A stretch of 64,000 nt of DNA from NCBI GenBank assembly GCA_022495995.1, contig JAFEMH010001356.1, positions 1 through 64,000 on the forward strand, read 5' to 3'. A program made the position numbers and the translations under genes. Position 1 is the first letter of the stretch. The number at the start of each line of letters is the position of its first letter. Source of the stretch: Adenophora triphylla var. japonica (Eukaryota > Streptophyta > Magnoliopsida > Asterales > Campanulaceae). Positions 45,064-56,140 of this stretch are shown one piece after another. Under the pieces are notes generated by a model. That model saw only the letters and a program-made list of their open reading frames with translations. It did not search any database and was not told the origin of the DNA.

Positions 45064-45800
45064 AGGGAGGTTGCCGCCCTAGTAGGCACCCCCAAAACTT
45101 GAAATGATGGAGGGAGGTTGCCGCCCTAGTAGGCACCACCAAAGCTTGAAATGATTAAAGGAGGTTCTGCCCTAGTAGGCACCCCCAAAACTTGAAATGA
45201 TTAAAGGAGGTTGCCGCCCTAGTAGGCACCCCCAAAGCTTGAAATGATGGAGGGAGGTTGTCACCCTATTAGGCATCCCCAAAGTTTGAAATGATGGAGG
45301 GAGGTTGATGCCCTAGTAGGCACCCCCAAAGCTTGATATGATGGAGGGAGGTTTCCGCCCTAGTAGGCACCCCCAAAGCTTGAAATCATTAAGGGAGGTT
45401 ATCGCCCTAGTAGGCACCCCCAAAGCTTGAAATGATGGAGGGAGGATGCCGCCCAAATAGGCACCCCCAAAGCTTTAAATAATGGAGGGAGGTTGCCGCC
45501 CTAGTAGGCACCCCCAAAGCTTGATATGATGGAGGGAGGTTGTCGCCCTAGTAGGCACCCCCAAAGCTTGAAATGATTAAGAGAGGTTGCCTCCCTAGTA
45601 GGCACCCCCAAAGCTTGATATGATGGAGGGAGGTTGCCGCCCTAGTAGGCACCCCCAAAGCTTGAAATGATGAAGGGAGGTTGCCGCCCTAGTAGGCACC
45701 CCCAAGACATGATAAAGGCCAAGGGAGGTTGCCGCCCTAGTAGGCACCCCTAAAATATGATGACGATCAAAGGAGGTTGACGCCCTAGTAGGAACCCCCA
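45064..45800. repeat. 47 bp minisatellite in Tat-2
   Basis: About sixteen copies of a 47 bp unit with GGAGGTTGCCGCCCTAGTAG and GCACCCCCAAAGCTTGAAAT. Some copies end GAAATGATTAAAG instead of GAAATGATGGAGG, and the last ones diverge. It lies between pol and the antisense gene, the same place as the arrays in Tat-1. Confidence 0.92.
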
Positions 45801-46199
45801 AAACAAGAAGGAATAAAACGAAAGATGGATAAAGGGAAAAAGGTCACTTCAAAAATTAGAAAATGGCAGAGATGAAAGAAATGTCACTAAGGAGTAAGGC
45901 TACCTAAAGACAAGCCTCACTCTTTTGAAGGGAGTAGTGTGTATATGGATATAAAGGTTGTAAAGAGGGTCTTTGATAAACTATCAAAGAAAAATATGCA
46001 TACGACATAAAAGGGAAACATTCAGAGCAGATTAAAGAAAGCAAAACATCAACATTGAAGAAGGAAAACGTTCATAAGTTGAAATCAAATTTATGCTGTA
46101 AACAAGAGACAACCAAGTTACAGGAAATAGTCAAGACAAAGGTAAATTGTTTAGTACAGAACCAAATCAAACATTAAAATTGTTCAAGACGTAAAGTTC

Positions 46200-48984
46200 C
46201 TAAGGTGGAGTTAGTTGTTTCTTGTGGTGGGCAGCTATGGCAGCTCGAACAGTCTTCTTAGCATCTGCGAGAGCCTAGTTTTTCTCCTCAATCAAATCAA
46301 CCCATAAGGTTAAGGCATCATTCTCGGAAATCGAAGAAGCCTCCCAAACTGGTTTGCCCAAGAGTTTGTCTTCAGCAGCCAGGGCGCTGAGCTCATTTTC
46401 TTCATAAGGCACTAAGTGGTGGCCCAAACGACAGAAGTTGCAGTAGATTGGCTCAAAGCCCCACTTGGCAATCAGTTTGAAGTAATGGCACGAATCTCGC
46501 TAGAGCTAGCTACTGCTGCACGCATGGCATGGATTAAAGCTTTGTCATAGAGCTCCATGGATTCTTGCTCATCTTTGATTTGATCATCGGTGACATCTTT
46601 CTTGAGCTGAGCAGTCAATGCGGCATGTTGGGCGGCGTCTTCTTTAAGTTTGGCATTCTCAGCCTCCAAGCATTTATTCTTCTCCTCCTAGCCTATCTTC
46701 AAGGCCTCCATCTCATCACGTAGTTCCCGCTCATTTTGGTCAAAAGCCTTAACAGCCTCATCAACTTTTGCTTTATTAGCTTGGAGAGCAGCCAGTTCTT
46801 GTTCTGCGTGAGGCATTTCTTCTTGTACTTTTCTTTTCCAGAAAGAGCCCGCTTCCAGGATTTATCGCATGCTCCAGTTCAGAAGTCAGTGTTTGGCATT
46901 TATTCCTCAAGCCAAAGAGAGTACTTGTGATCTGTTAAGAAATCAAAGTCAGAAAAGGTAATTTGAGAGAATCGAATAAATAACATGGCGAGAAACATTA
47001 AAACTTACTCCACAAATTTGAAGGCCGGCATAAATCAAAAAAAGATTAACGTCTTGTTATTCATTCGGCGACTTGTTGTTTGTCGCTTGAGCATTGGATA
47101 ATCTCGCACCCAATCATGTTGTAAGTGGGGTCCCTTGAATGGACATCAAAACCTGTCAAGGCAGGAGAGCTTGCAATTTCTTTACTTAACTCAAAATTGC
47201 CATATTCATGATCAGAAGGCATTTGAAAGCCCTCTTGAAGCCAACTGGCGACCTTGTCGCTTGTTTCCTTAGCTCCAGAAGTTCCTTCATCAACAGATAA
47301 ACTGGGTAGGTTTACAGAAGGGCGATATCTCTTCAAAGGGCGAGAATCATCTTCTTGGCCCAAGCTTTGAGTCGTGACGTCAACAGACATGACATTTTGA
47401 TTTTCTTAAGCAGCTTCTTGCTCATATTCCTCTTCTTGGTGTTTTTCTTCTTCTTCTTCAACCTCTTCTTCACCCTAAGCTTAAGGGGAGAAAGTCGCAT
47501 GGGAGTCTTTGACTTCCTTTTCTTTTTGGTGGGATCAGCGGCTTTCTCAGCAGCGGCATTGGCTTTTTCAAGCGCAATGGCTTCAGAATCATCTCCATGG
47601 AAGGAAATTGGGTTCTCCATCTCAGAGCTTGTTTTGAACAGATTGGCCAGCCTAGCCTCAGCTAGTCTTTTACGGTGACCATCAGCGTCGGAGAATGCTT
47701 CTCGCCTCTCTGACAAATCCATGGATCTAAATTTTGTAAGCAAAATAATAAATACTCCTTCCGTCCGACAAATATACCAAAAAATTTCCCTTTTGGGCGT
47801 CCCACAATAATCTATACTTTCCCAAAATGGAAATGGGACCCACTTCTCTCTACTCACAACACTTTTTAAATTTACTATTCTCTCCACTTATTCTCTCTCC
47901 TATTTTACTTTTACACTCACAACACATTACCTTTATCACTTTTTACCTTAATCTCCGTGCCGGGCCAAAAATTCTATATAATCGTGGGACGGAGGGAGTA
48001 GTTAGAGAAGGAAAAGAGGGAAAAACAAATCCAAGTAAGTTTAAAGAGGAGAAACATACTATAAACATCAAACATTGCATTGCAACAGTGACCTTCACGT
48101 TTGCAAGGGCCACACTCTAAGGCAAAGCAATTTCCCTAATGAATATCCCACCCAGGGTAAGGAGATGTGTGGACAATGGGAATGTGGGATTCATTCCTAG
48201 GGAAGGTGAATTCTGGAATACAAACTTTCCATAGCAGAGATGGGCTAGAAATAATCTCTCTCCAAGAGAATAAGGCAAGGTCGCCATCCTGGACATTGGC
48301 GAGAAGTTTCAAGATTTTATCTTTAAGGCGATTGTCGCCAAAAACTATAGCTTTCCTAGTTTAAATTTTGGGGATTATGTCACGAAGGTCGCCGGAATGG
48401 TTCCAACCCACGCGAGAAGTTATGAAAATGCTTGGACTGCCAGTTATGGACTTCCTAGGGAGGGGAGTCAGAATTTTTGATTTTCTATATTTGATAGACA
48501 AGCGGTTCTCGATAACACCATCCCGCTTGGTAACAGTTGTATAACCTTCAAATAAGTGAACTAATAAAGGAATGGTAGGTTCTTGCCTAAGGGCCCTACA
48601 GATGACTAGATAAATGGTAAGGATACAGATGGCATTGGGATGAAGGTCAACAACGGCGGCTTGGGCTTTATGCATGACTGCACATATGAAAGGATTCATT
48701 GGAAACCTAAGTCCAGCTTCTAGCTGTGAAGGATAGGCAATGACACCATCCCTTCTTTGTCGCATGGCGGCAAGCGATATGTAACCCACATAGGGTACAA
48801 TGTGATAAATGTTAGGGTTTATCCCATACTTAACGTGTAAAGGAGTTTGGAATTCTAAGGAGGATGTACTCGTTTCCGCGACATAAGAAGTGGGAATTTC
48901 GTTTGAAGCTTGGTGCCTGGATGAAGTCTCAGCAGCCAATGTATCAGACACGCCATGACTTGATGAAGAGCTGGAGGAAGACAT
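46200..48984 (-). pseudogene. Antisense gene of Tat-2, PF04195-like (putative gypsy-type transposon protein)
   Basis: A minus-strand gene inside a plus-strand retrotransposon. Exon 1 starts at 48984 with a Ser-rich MSSSSSSSSHG; around 48650-48790 it has YPSQLEAGLRFPMNPFI...LHPNAICILTIYLVICRAL, the core pattern of the plant PF04195 family (GLR-P-hP followed by LhPNa). The frame goes on past TAA at 48361 and TAG near 48137 (KAIVFGDNRLKDKILKLLANV..). After an interval holding a MITE (47755-47998), a second part starts near 47722 (MDLSERREAFSDADG) with a Lys-rich run, then PLKRYRPSVNLPSLS (47300), and last a coiled-coil-like Glu/Ala/Lys stretch (46670-46472). The function of this family is unknown. 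Stops and frameshifts make it a pseudogene. Confidence 0.7.
47755..47998. mobile_element. Stowaway-type MITE inside the Tat-2 antisense gene
   Basis: 244 bp flanked by TA (47753-47754, 47999-48000). The left end CTCCTTCCGTCCGACAA matches imperfectly the right end, read inwards as CTCCCTCCGTCCCACGA. It sits just upstream (minus sense) of the second coding part of the antisense gene, probably in an intron. Confidence 0.85.
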
Positions 48985-49970
48985 GTCGCCAAGTTCATTG
49001 GAAGAGGAGAGAACTTATTTATAAAAGCGAAGACTACGTAAATCAAGGGCAGCGGGAAAGTCAGTATCTGAGAAGTTAGAATCAAAAAGAGGAAAATAGA
49101 ACTCGCAAATATGTGAACAAAGCTCCCAAGTGGTGAAAAAGGTTTTCATGGAAATTGAATTGTGCAAAAATGTGGGACCCCTAATTTCTAAGGCATCCAA
49201 AATGGCGACATCTGCGCCATTCCAGATAAGCATAGTATTGAGGTTTTCGCGAGAAATTCTGGCCCAAACTCCACTTTCAACCCTATAAAACCCACCACTT
49301 TTCCTTTTTTGGCCAAACCTAACTGTTCTAACACATGATTTAATTCTAGCCATCAAATTATGCACGAATTGAACTGAAAAGTGGAAAATTTGAAGGATTG
49401 AGAGGCTTTACCTGGACAATTGCAGAAAATGATGAAAGCTTGGAGATTTGGCCGGAATTTGGTCGGAAACTTAAAAAAAGTGATGGACTCTTCAGAAACA
49501 CACCAAACAAGCCTAGGAATGGCAACTTGGTCGAAGGTAGACGGAGGAAGCTTGAAGACGGCAAGAATTGAACGGAGCTCAGGTAAAACAACAGAAACGA
49601 AAGTCTGAGAAAGTTAGTTCGTCGGAGGAAGAATGAGAAATCAAAGCTGGAGAGTGAAAAAATGTGAAAAGGGAAGGAGATAACTCATTTTTAACCAAAG
49701 AAGATGAAAGGGTTTTGGGAATTTTCAAAATACATTTAATGATGTCCAAAAATTGAATTTCCCCCCATTATTGAAAGTAAATCATTGAGGCACATATTTT
49801 GAGAATGACAACACGTCACCTCTAACAAACCGCCCTTTTTCAACAACTGAGAAATAACACGTGGCCAGAAGTACGTTATCCGAAAGTACGATCTCGCCAT
49901 GGTTAAGATGCAGGAATCTAAGGCGACAATCAAAGTTTCTCGACTGGATAATAAATAATCCAAATCTCGA
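48985..49970. other. Tat-2 stretch between antisense gene start and 3' LTR
   Basis: About 1 kb holding the presumed antisense leader and promoter. Minus-strand frames (49591-49358 and 49365-49015) are Ser/Phe-rich or unremarkable and I recognise nothing in them. I saw no clear minus-strand TATA box with a palindrome array as in Tat-1. Confidence 0.4.
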
Positions 49971-49983
49971 ACTTGGGGGCTAC
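49971..49983 (+). other. Polypurine tract of Tat-2
   Basis: ACTTGGGGGCTAC immediately before TGATATGATC, the LTR start. This purine tract type is common in Tat-type elements. Confidence 0.7.
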
Positions 49984-50706
49984 TGATATGATCATAGAAA
50001 AATATATATGGGCCCTGGCGAATTACATAAGGCAAATGCTACAAGTGCAGATTAATGATCAAGAAAATAGGCCCAAGATAAGTTAAACGCGATATGGAAA
50101 CTTTATTGAGTGTGTTAGCGGGAAACAAGGCATAGCGGGAAGCCCATAAGAGCCCATCACCAAATGGAAAAGGAGTAATCTCGAGGCAAGATCTTGCATC
50201 AAGATACTAGGTTAGCGACAAAAATAAAGGTTGCCTCCCTAGCATGGTTGTCGCCCATGAGCGACATATAGATTAGCAGCATTATTTCAGAAACAGCCAA
50301 ATACGTTATATTTAGGCCCACAAAATCTGTTACAATGATGAGCTGCCTAACAAAAAAAGGGTGGCGTCTGCACTAACTTTGAGTGCTCATATACACCCAA
50401 TGGAAAGACGACACGTATCCAAAAGCATGTGACATGCACATGACATGAGCGAGTATATAAACAACATAAAAAATTAGAATAAGTAAGCCCCAAGTACATT
50501 TTTGCTGTATTTTTCTCAAGTTTCCATTGTACTTTCTCTTGCTCACCTGAAATTGTATTTATCCTCACGCTAGAGGGGCTTTGCCGGAGACGCTCCAGGC
50601 CTAGTTTACGTGTGTTTTGTGTGTAGGATCTCACGGAGAAGGAGAGCGTAGTATCCGTAGTTGGGCTATTAACTTTGGGCCTGAGCTATTTTGTGAGGGA
50701 GCATCA
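49984..50706 (+). repeat. 3' LTR of Tat-2
   Basis: Begins TGATATGATCATAG after the purine tract. It has a TATATAA box at 50454-50460. The end is inferred at ...GAGCATCA (50706), where TGAT/ATCA would pair; there is no second LTR to confirm it. Confidence 0.6.
50454..50460 (+). promoter_or_regulatory. TATA box of the Tat-2 LTR
   Basis: TATATAA, about 470 bp into the LTR. Confidence 0.55.
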
Positions 50707-52412
50707 TTCACTTTATTTATGGCTTTAATAGGAAATTTTGGTAATTAATTATTTTGCTTTGATTGAATAACCAAAATATGCAATGTACTTTCACAATTTT
50801 TACAATCAATGTAATGTATTATATAGTGACATATTAATGTTATGTACTTTATCAATTCGTTACAAATTATGCAATTTACGTACTATTTTCATGCAATGTA
50901 CTTTCTAATTTTGACTCAAATAACGCAACAAAATTGCATTATTTGTAACAAGATATGAAAGTACATTGAATTGTGTTGTCACTAGATAATAGACTACTTT
51001 TATTGAAATTGGAGGCACGATATATTGAATAAGTTGGTAATTATTCCATTTTTTCTTTTCTTATCTTGACTTTTTCAGTTAACAAGACAAGTATTACGGG
51101 TATGTTTTCTCTCATGCCCGTTTAAAATAGCTTACAAAATATAGCTAACGAAAAATATTTTTTGAAAAATGAAACAAATTTATTTTCTGTTGTTTTTAAA
51201 TCTTATTGAAATGTTTCGGTATTTTTACTGGGTGGTTTATAAAGTTTGTGAAAACGCTTCTAAATTTATTTATTTTTAGAAAAAATGGTTCTAAAGGGTA
51301 GGGTGGTAATGGGGTATGGGGTGTGGGGTAGGGGGTAGGATGACGTGAGGGTATAAGGGATTGGAGTAAGGGAGGGGATAGAGCGGGGTGGGAAGGAACG
51401 AGTAGGGTGGGGTTAGGTACAGGTAGGGTGGGTAGATAGGGGTTGGGTAGGGTGGTGGGTAGGGGTAAAGGTGACAATCGGTGGGGATTTATTAATAAGT
51501 AATATTTGATCGGGGTAGGGGTAGGGGTAGAGGTGTGGGTAGGGGTAGGGGCATTAGGGAAGTTAAAAATAATTTTAGTATAAGTAAAAAAATTGACAGG
51601 GGTGGGGGTTGGAGCTGGGGGTGGAAGTGGTGGGGTAGGAGTGTGTAAGGTTGAGATGTGGGCGAATGAGGGTATGTAGGGGTACGGGGTGGGTAGGTAG
51701 AAGTAGGGTGGGTGGTTTGGGTTGGAGTAGGGGTATGATATGGGCGGGGTGAATGTGGATGTGGAGTGGATAAGGTGGTAGCTTATGGGAAGTTGGGCGT
51801 GTGAATGAAGGTGTTAAGGAACACTTTTCGAAAAATAAATGCGAATATGAAATATGTTAGTCATTTTGCGTGAAAAACATGTTTATTTTATGTTGACTGT
51901 AAACATTTTTCTTTGACTTTATTTTCTCGTGCTTGTCAAATATCAAAAAATTAGAAAAATATTTTCTCCAAAACAAACGGAGCCTTATTTGTCGAGAGCT
52001 ACCTTCTCTACATTGTGTAGTCGTTACGTAATATTTGTATTTCTTCATGTTGCATTATTTGAGATGATTCGTTGGGCATTTAATATCTACCAAAATGATT
52101 TAATTGTCATGATCATTAAATCAAATATTTTCCGCGCGGGATTTTTCTTGGATTTTTCATACTGTCGTAGTTGGGCAGTGTCCAATTTATACTTTTAAAA
52201 GCATTGGGATGTATCAAGTTATTGACCGTAGTAAGGGAGTCCGATAGAGATTTCTTTTGTGGCTATCATTGGCGAATGTTTGTTCCTTGTTATTCTTTGC
52301 TTCATACTTTTCTTTTTTTATCATAATTATTAAATGTATCACAAATTTTGCGGCAATCAGGTTGTCGAGTATTGTCTCTTCTTAGCAATCTTCATATATG
52401 AGATGAGACTTC
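50707..52412. other. AT-rich stretch with a G-rich tract, no gene seen
   Basis: No protein recognised. 50770-50960 has repeated TGCAATGTACTTT words. 51296-51800 is a strand-asymmetric G-rich region. Confidence 0.55.
51296..51800 (+). repeat. G-rich GGGTAGGG-type degenerate repeat
   Basis: The plus strand has many GGGGTAGGGGTAGGGG-like runs (clearest at 51511-51552), with hardly any runs of C. G-quadruplex formation is possible. It is not the plant telomere repeat TTTAGGG. The Pro-rich minus-strand frame here is a shadow. Confidence 0.7.
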
Positions 52413-52746
<334 letters not shown>

Positions 52747-52902
52747 ATATATATATATATATATACATAATTGACTAATTTAGACCTGCAACAACAACTT
52801 ACTAATAGAATAAAGGATGATAGACGAAGTCAATTCATATATGGAGAGAGAGATAATTGATATGAATGACTCAAGTTTTATTATTACCATTGTATGTATA
52901 TA

Positions 52903-53184
52903 CTCCCTCCGTCCCAGCTCAGTGTACACTTATTTCCCTTTTGATCCGTCCCAGCCCAGTGTGAACTACCATAAATGGTATGTCCTTTAATATTTTATAT
53001 TCTCCCTACCCCACCCACTCATTAACTCCACTCATTCTCCACCATACAATTTATTCAACCAACCTACTATTTACTCCACTCATTCTTTCTCTTCATTTTT
53101 TATCACACATTTTCATTATCTTAATAATATTTCTTAATCGGCGTGCCTTGGTCAATGGTTCACAGTTGGGTGGGACGGAGGGAG
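52903..53184. mobile_element. Stowaway-type MITE in the TRIM-2 3' LTR
   Basis: 282 bp between TA repeats (52901-52902, 53185-53186). The ends are CTCCCTCCGTCCCAGCTCAG and, read inwards on the other side, CTCCCTCCGTCCCACCCAAC. The open frames on it are shadows. Confidence 0.88.
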
Positions 53185-53223
53185 TATATAATATGGAAAT
53201 TATTACAATAAAGAAACATAATA

Positions 53224-53487
53224 CTCCCTCCGTCCCGGCCGACTTAGGATTTTTTGAAATGGCACGGGGATTAAGAAAAAGGTAAATGTTGTGAGTGTAA
53301 TTTAAAAATAGGAGAGAGAATGAGTGAAGGGAATAGTAAATTATAATGGTGTTGTGAGTATTAAAATAATGTAGGAGAGAGAATGAGTGGAGAGAATAGT
53401 GATTTAAGGTTTCCATTTTGGGCCGTCCTAAGTCGGGTGGGACGCCCAAAATGGCAAAAAGTCCTAAGTCGGCCGGGACGGAGGGAG
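53224..53487. mobile_element. Stowaway-type MITE in the TRIM-2 3' LTR
   Basis: 264 bp between TA repeats (53222-53223, 53488-53489). Long, almost perfect inverted ends: CTCCCTCCGTCCCGGCCGAC, followed inwards by TTAGGA. The good ends suggest a young copy. Confidence 0.9.
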
Positions 53488-53565
53488 TATATGATTGTGA
53501 TTTGGTATATCTCTATCATGCCCCCACAAGATGGACGGCCGATAGGAGAGTCCAATCTTGGATAT

Positions 53566-53812
53566 AATTTTACGTCGTAATGACGAAGAAGGGGCATTAT
53601 TTTACGTCGCAATGATGAGGAAGGGTTATTATTTTACGTCGCAATGACGGTAATTTTACGTCGCAATGATGAGGAATTTTGTGTCGCATCGACTACGTCT
53701 CAACGACGATTTTACGTCTCAACACGAATTGGGTTTGAGTTTTATTTTACGTCTAAGTGACGAATTGGTTTAGGGTTTTATTTTACGTCTCAATGACGAA
53801 TTGGGTTTAGTT
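53566..53812. repeat. Degenerate ACGTCGCAATGACG repeat in the TRIM-2 core
   Basis: About eight imperfect units of ATTTTACGTCGCAATGACG with variable spacing. Confidence 0.65.
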
Positions 53813-54194
53813 TTCAAAGGGAGATTGAGCAAAGAGCTCGAGTGTGGTGTTAGGGTGGGGCGGCCATTGAGAAAGCAATTTAGGGTTATGATTTAGGAGG
53901 TGTTAAAGAATGGGTATTTGTGTGGATTTTTGTATATGGCTGAAGATGAAACTAAGTGAAAAATTTAAGAAAAGAGAAAATTTAGGAAGGTGAGAAATAA
54001 TAATCAACGTGACATTGAGATAAGTGAAAAAGAAGAAGAAGAATAAAGGCCTAGGAATTTATTTGTTCGACTATGGGAGAAGAAGTGTCGAAAGTTTAAG
54101 GAAAAAAACGGAGAAGGAGGGGGGAGAAAGGATTGGTAGAGTGGCGAAAGCGAATGGTGGTGGGTTTGGCGAAAAAGTCTCATTATGGATCTAT

Positions 54195-54206
54195 GCTCTG
54201 ATACCA
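54195..54206 (-). other. Primer binding site of TRIM-2
   Basis: Minus-strand TGGTATCAGAGC directly at the LTR edge; a full match to the common initiator-Met site. Confidence 0.85.
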
Positions 54207-54466
54207 TAATAGAATAAAGGATGATAGACGAAGTCAATTTATACGTAAGAGAGAGAGAGAGAATTGATATGAATGACTCAAGTTTTATTATTACCATTGT
54301 ATGAATATATATACAACTTAGAAATCACTAATTAAGAAAATATATAATTACAAAAGGAGAAGGAATACTACTACAATAAGGAATTATAATAATATGAAAA
54401 CTATTACAATAAAAAAACATAATATATAATATATGATTGTGATTTGGTATATCTCTTATCACTTAC

Positions 54467-55195
54467 TACTTACAACATTCAATTACTTATTAAATTACTT
54501 ATAGTTAGGATTTAACTTGTAAAATGAGATTAAAGCTCAAAAAACAGTTTTTTATACCCTCTATCTCATAAAAAACGTCTCACAATTTTTTCGCTTTTTT
54601 CCAAAAATGAATGTCGTTTTTTCAAACAAGAAATAGTTTTAACGCAATTTTATAATTATGCAAATAATTCACAAACAACAAATAAAATATATTAATAAAC
54701 CAAATACGACATTTATTATAAGATATAGTATTATTGGAAAAAAAAGCGAGGTATAAAAAGTTTGGACGGAAGCACTATGCATGATTAGTTAAGTAGGTTA
54801 TGACAACGTTACTCCTCATGGTGTCACCACTGCAAGTAATCCAAAACTAAGTGATATTTAATGTTGAGATAAACTAAATTAAGAGCTTAAATGCTTGTAA
54901 TCCATTATAAACCTTTCCTAATTTTTGTCTTAAACTTAAACTCCCAACTTCTTAGCCACTTATATGTATGGTTATTTATCACTTATAAGTGCTCCCCCAA
55001 TTTCTAAACAAGATGGTGCATGCTCCTCTCAAACCAAAAAAAAAAAAAAAAAGTCAACAATACATGTAATAATAGTAATAATAATAAATACAAATATTAT
55101 TCCCTCTTGTAGTGAAAAATTGCTTAATTTTAACCTTAATTAATGTTCAACATAATTAAACTTGTTAAAAAACTTATTAATATATCGTAAAATCT
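54467..55195. other. AT-rich stretch, no gene seen
   Basis: No protein frame of note. 54553-54780 has CCTCTATCTCATAAAAAACG at one end and GTTTGGACGGAAGCAC at the other, perhaps the remains of an old Stowaway-like element. A poly-A run lies near 55037. Confidence 0.5.
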
Positions 55196-55198
55196 AGG

Positions 55199-55700
55199 GA
55201 GAAACGCGTTTCTCCATAAGTTATGGAGAAACGGGTTACGGGTATCCAGAACCTTTTGAAAGGATATCCAGAAACTTTTTGTATTGGCCATGACCTTGTC
55301 CCATGGTTACTTCGGATATCGCCTCAAAGGTTCTCGATATCCGTAACCCTTTGAAAGGATATCCGTAGCTTATGAAAGTGATATCCAGTAAACCTTCAAA
55401 TGATATCCGTAAACTTTCAAAATGTTTCGATATTCATTTGATGGTTTCGGATATACATTTGAAGGTTTTGGATATCCGTAAACGTTCAATAAGCAATTTC
55501 TGGTCTTGGCCTTGGATTTGGCTTCAAATCTATTTTTTCTGGATATCCGCCCAAAGGCTTCTGGATATCCGTTCCAAAGCTTCTGGATATCCAGAACCCT
55601 TTGAGACTGATATCCAGAAATTTTCTTCTGATTATCAAACGTATAGCTTCTGGCTATTAAAAACGCGTTTCTCCATAGTTATGGAGAAACGCGTTTCTCA
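55199..55700. repeat. ~500 bp repeat bounded by palindromic GAGAAACGCGTTTCTC ends
   Basis: Each end carries GAGAAACGCGTTTCTCCATA followed by an inverted TATGGAGAAACG (55199-55236 and 55661-55700), so each terminus can fold on itself and both match each other. In between, GGATATCCAGAA and GGATATCCGTAAAC words with TTTGAAAGG linkers repeat about a dozen times. No transposase or known end type is recognised; it could be an undescribed MITE or a satellite fragment. Confidence 0.6.
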
Positions 55701-56110
55701 GCAGACCTATTCTTAATATATATGTTATTAAAACTATCTCTCGTAATATGTTTCATTTCCATTCTCTAGGCTATGTTTAAAATATTAATTTTCTATTTTA
55801 AAAATAATATTTTCCCCTATAGATAATATTTTATTTGAGCAAATATAAATTATATTTAACAGATCAATTTTAAGATTATTTATTATAATCTTTAGCCTTT
55901 ATGTAAGCTTGAGTTAAGTACTACCAATAGGGAATTTTAAAATATTATTTACCTCGTCCTAAATAAAATAGCCACATCTATAGTATAAATGAGGGAAGGG
56001 TGAATAGTTGTATGAATAATTTCAAATGGGTTTTTTACCATTTTGCCCTCACTATTTTGTCCATTTTCCATTTTGCCCTTAAAAAAAAATTTAATTAAAA
56101 ATAAAAATAA
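55701..56110. other. AT-rich stretch, no gene seen
   Basis: Nothing recognisable; it may be part of the Helitron whose 3' end is proposed at 56140. Confidence 0.45.
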
Positions 56111-56140
56111 CCCGTGTCCTTGGACCCGGGCATGCACTAG
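56111..56140 (+). mobile_element. Probable Helitron 3' end
   Basis: A hairpin CCCGTGTCC-TT-GGACCCGGG (one mismatch) followed by CATGCACTAG and then T. Helitrons end in a short GC-rich hairpin a few bases before CTRR and insert ahead of T; this fits. The 5' TC end was not located. Confidence 0.45.

Larger units (their letters stand above)
40605..50706 (+). mobile_element. Tat-2: 5'-truncated Tat-type Gypsy element
   Basis: Starts abruptly within the region before the protease and runs through protease, RT, RNase H, a second (archaeal-type) RNase H, integrase, a 47 bp tandem array, an antisense gene, a purine tract and one LTR. The second RNase H and the antisense gene between pol and LTR mark the Tat lineage. 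The 5' LTR, leader and gag are missing. The proteins have many stops; it is older than Tat-1. Confidence 0.85.
52803..54461 (-). mobile_element. TRIM-like LTR element (TRIM-2), complete
   Basis: LTRs start TAATAGAATAAAGGATG and end ...GGTATATCTC(T)TATCA; target duplication CTTAC (52798-52802, 54462-54466). On the minus strand the 5' LTR is 54207-54461 (255 bp), followed by the primer site TGGTATCAGAGC (54195-54206), a ~690 bp non-coding core, a purine tract TTGTGGGGGCA (53519-53529), and the 3' LTR at 52803-53518, which contains two Stowaway MITEs. The core has a degenerate ~30 bp repeat of TTTTACGTCGCAATGACG (53566-53812). With no gene it depends on other elements to move. Confidence 0.85.

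Noticed and set aside
45064..45800. Regular 47 bp array, CRISPR-like at first sight
   Set aside because: No spacers, no cas genes, inside Tat-2; a minisatellite.
51296..51800. Telomere-like G-rich repeats
   Set aside because: Units are GGGGTA/GGGTAG of irregular length, not TTTAGGG; better described as a degenerate G-rich tract.
54553..54780. Possible old Stowaway MITE
   Set aside because: Only weak end similarity (CCTCTATCTCAT... and ...TTGGACGGAAGCAC) and no clear TA duplication; left as a note in the spacer entry.
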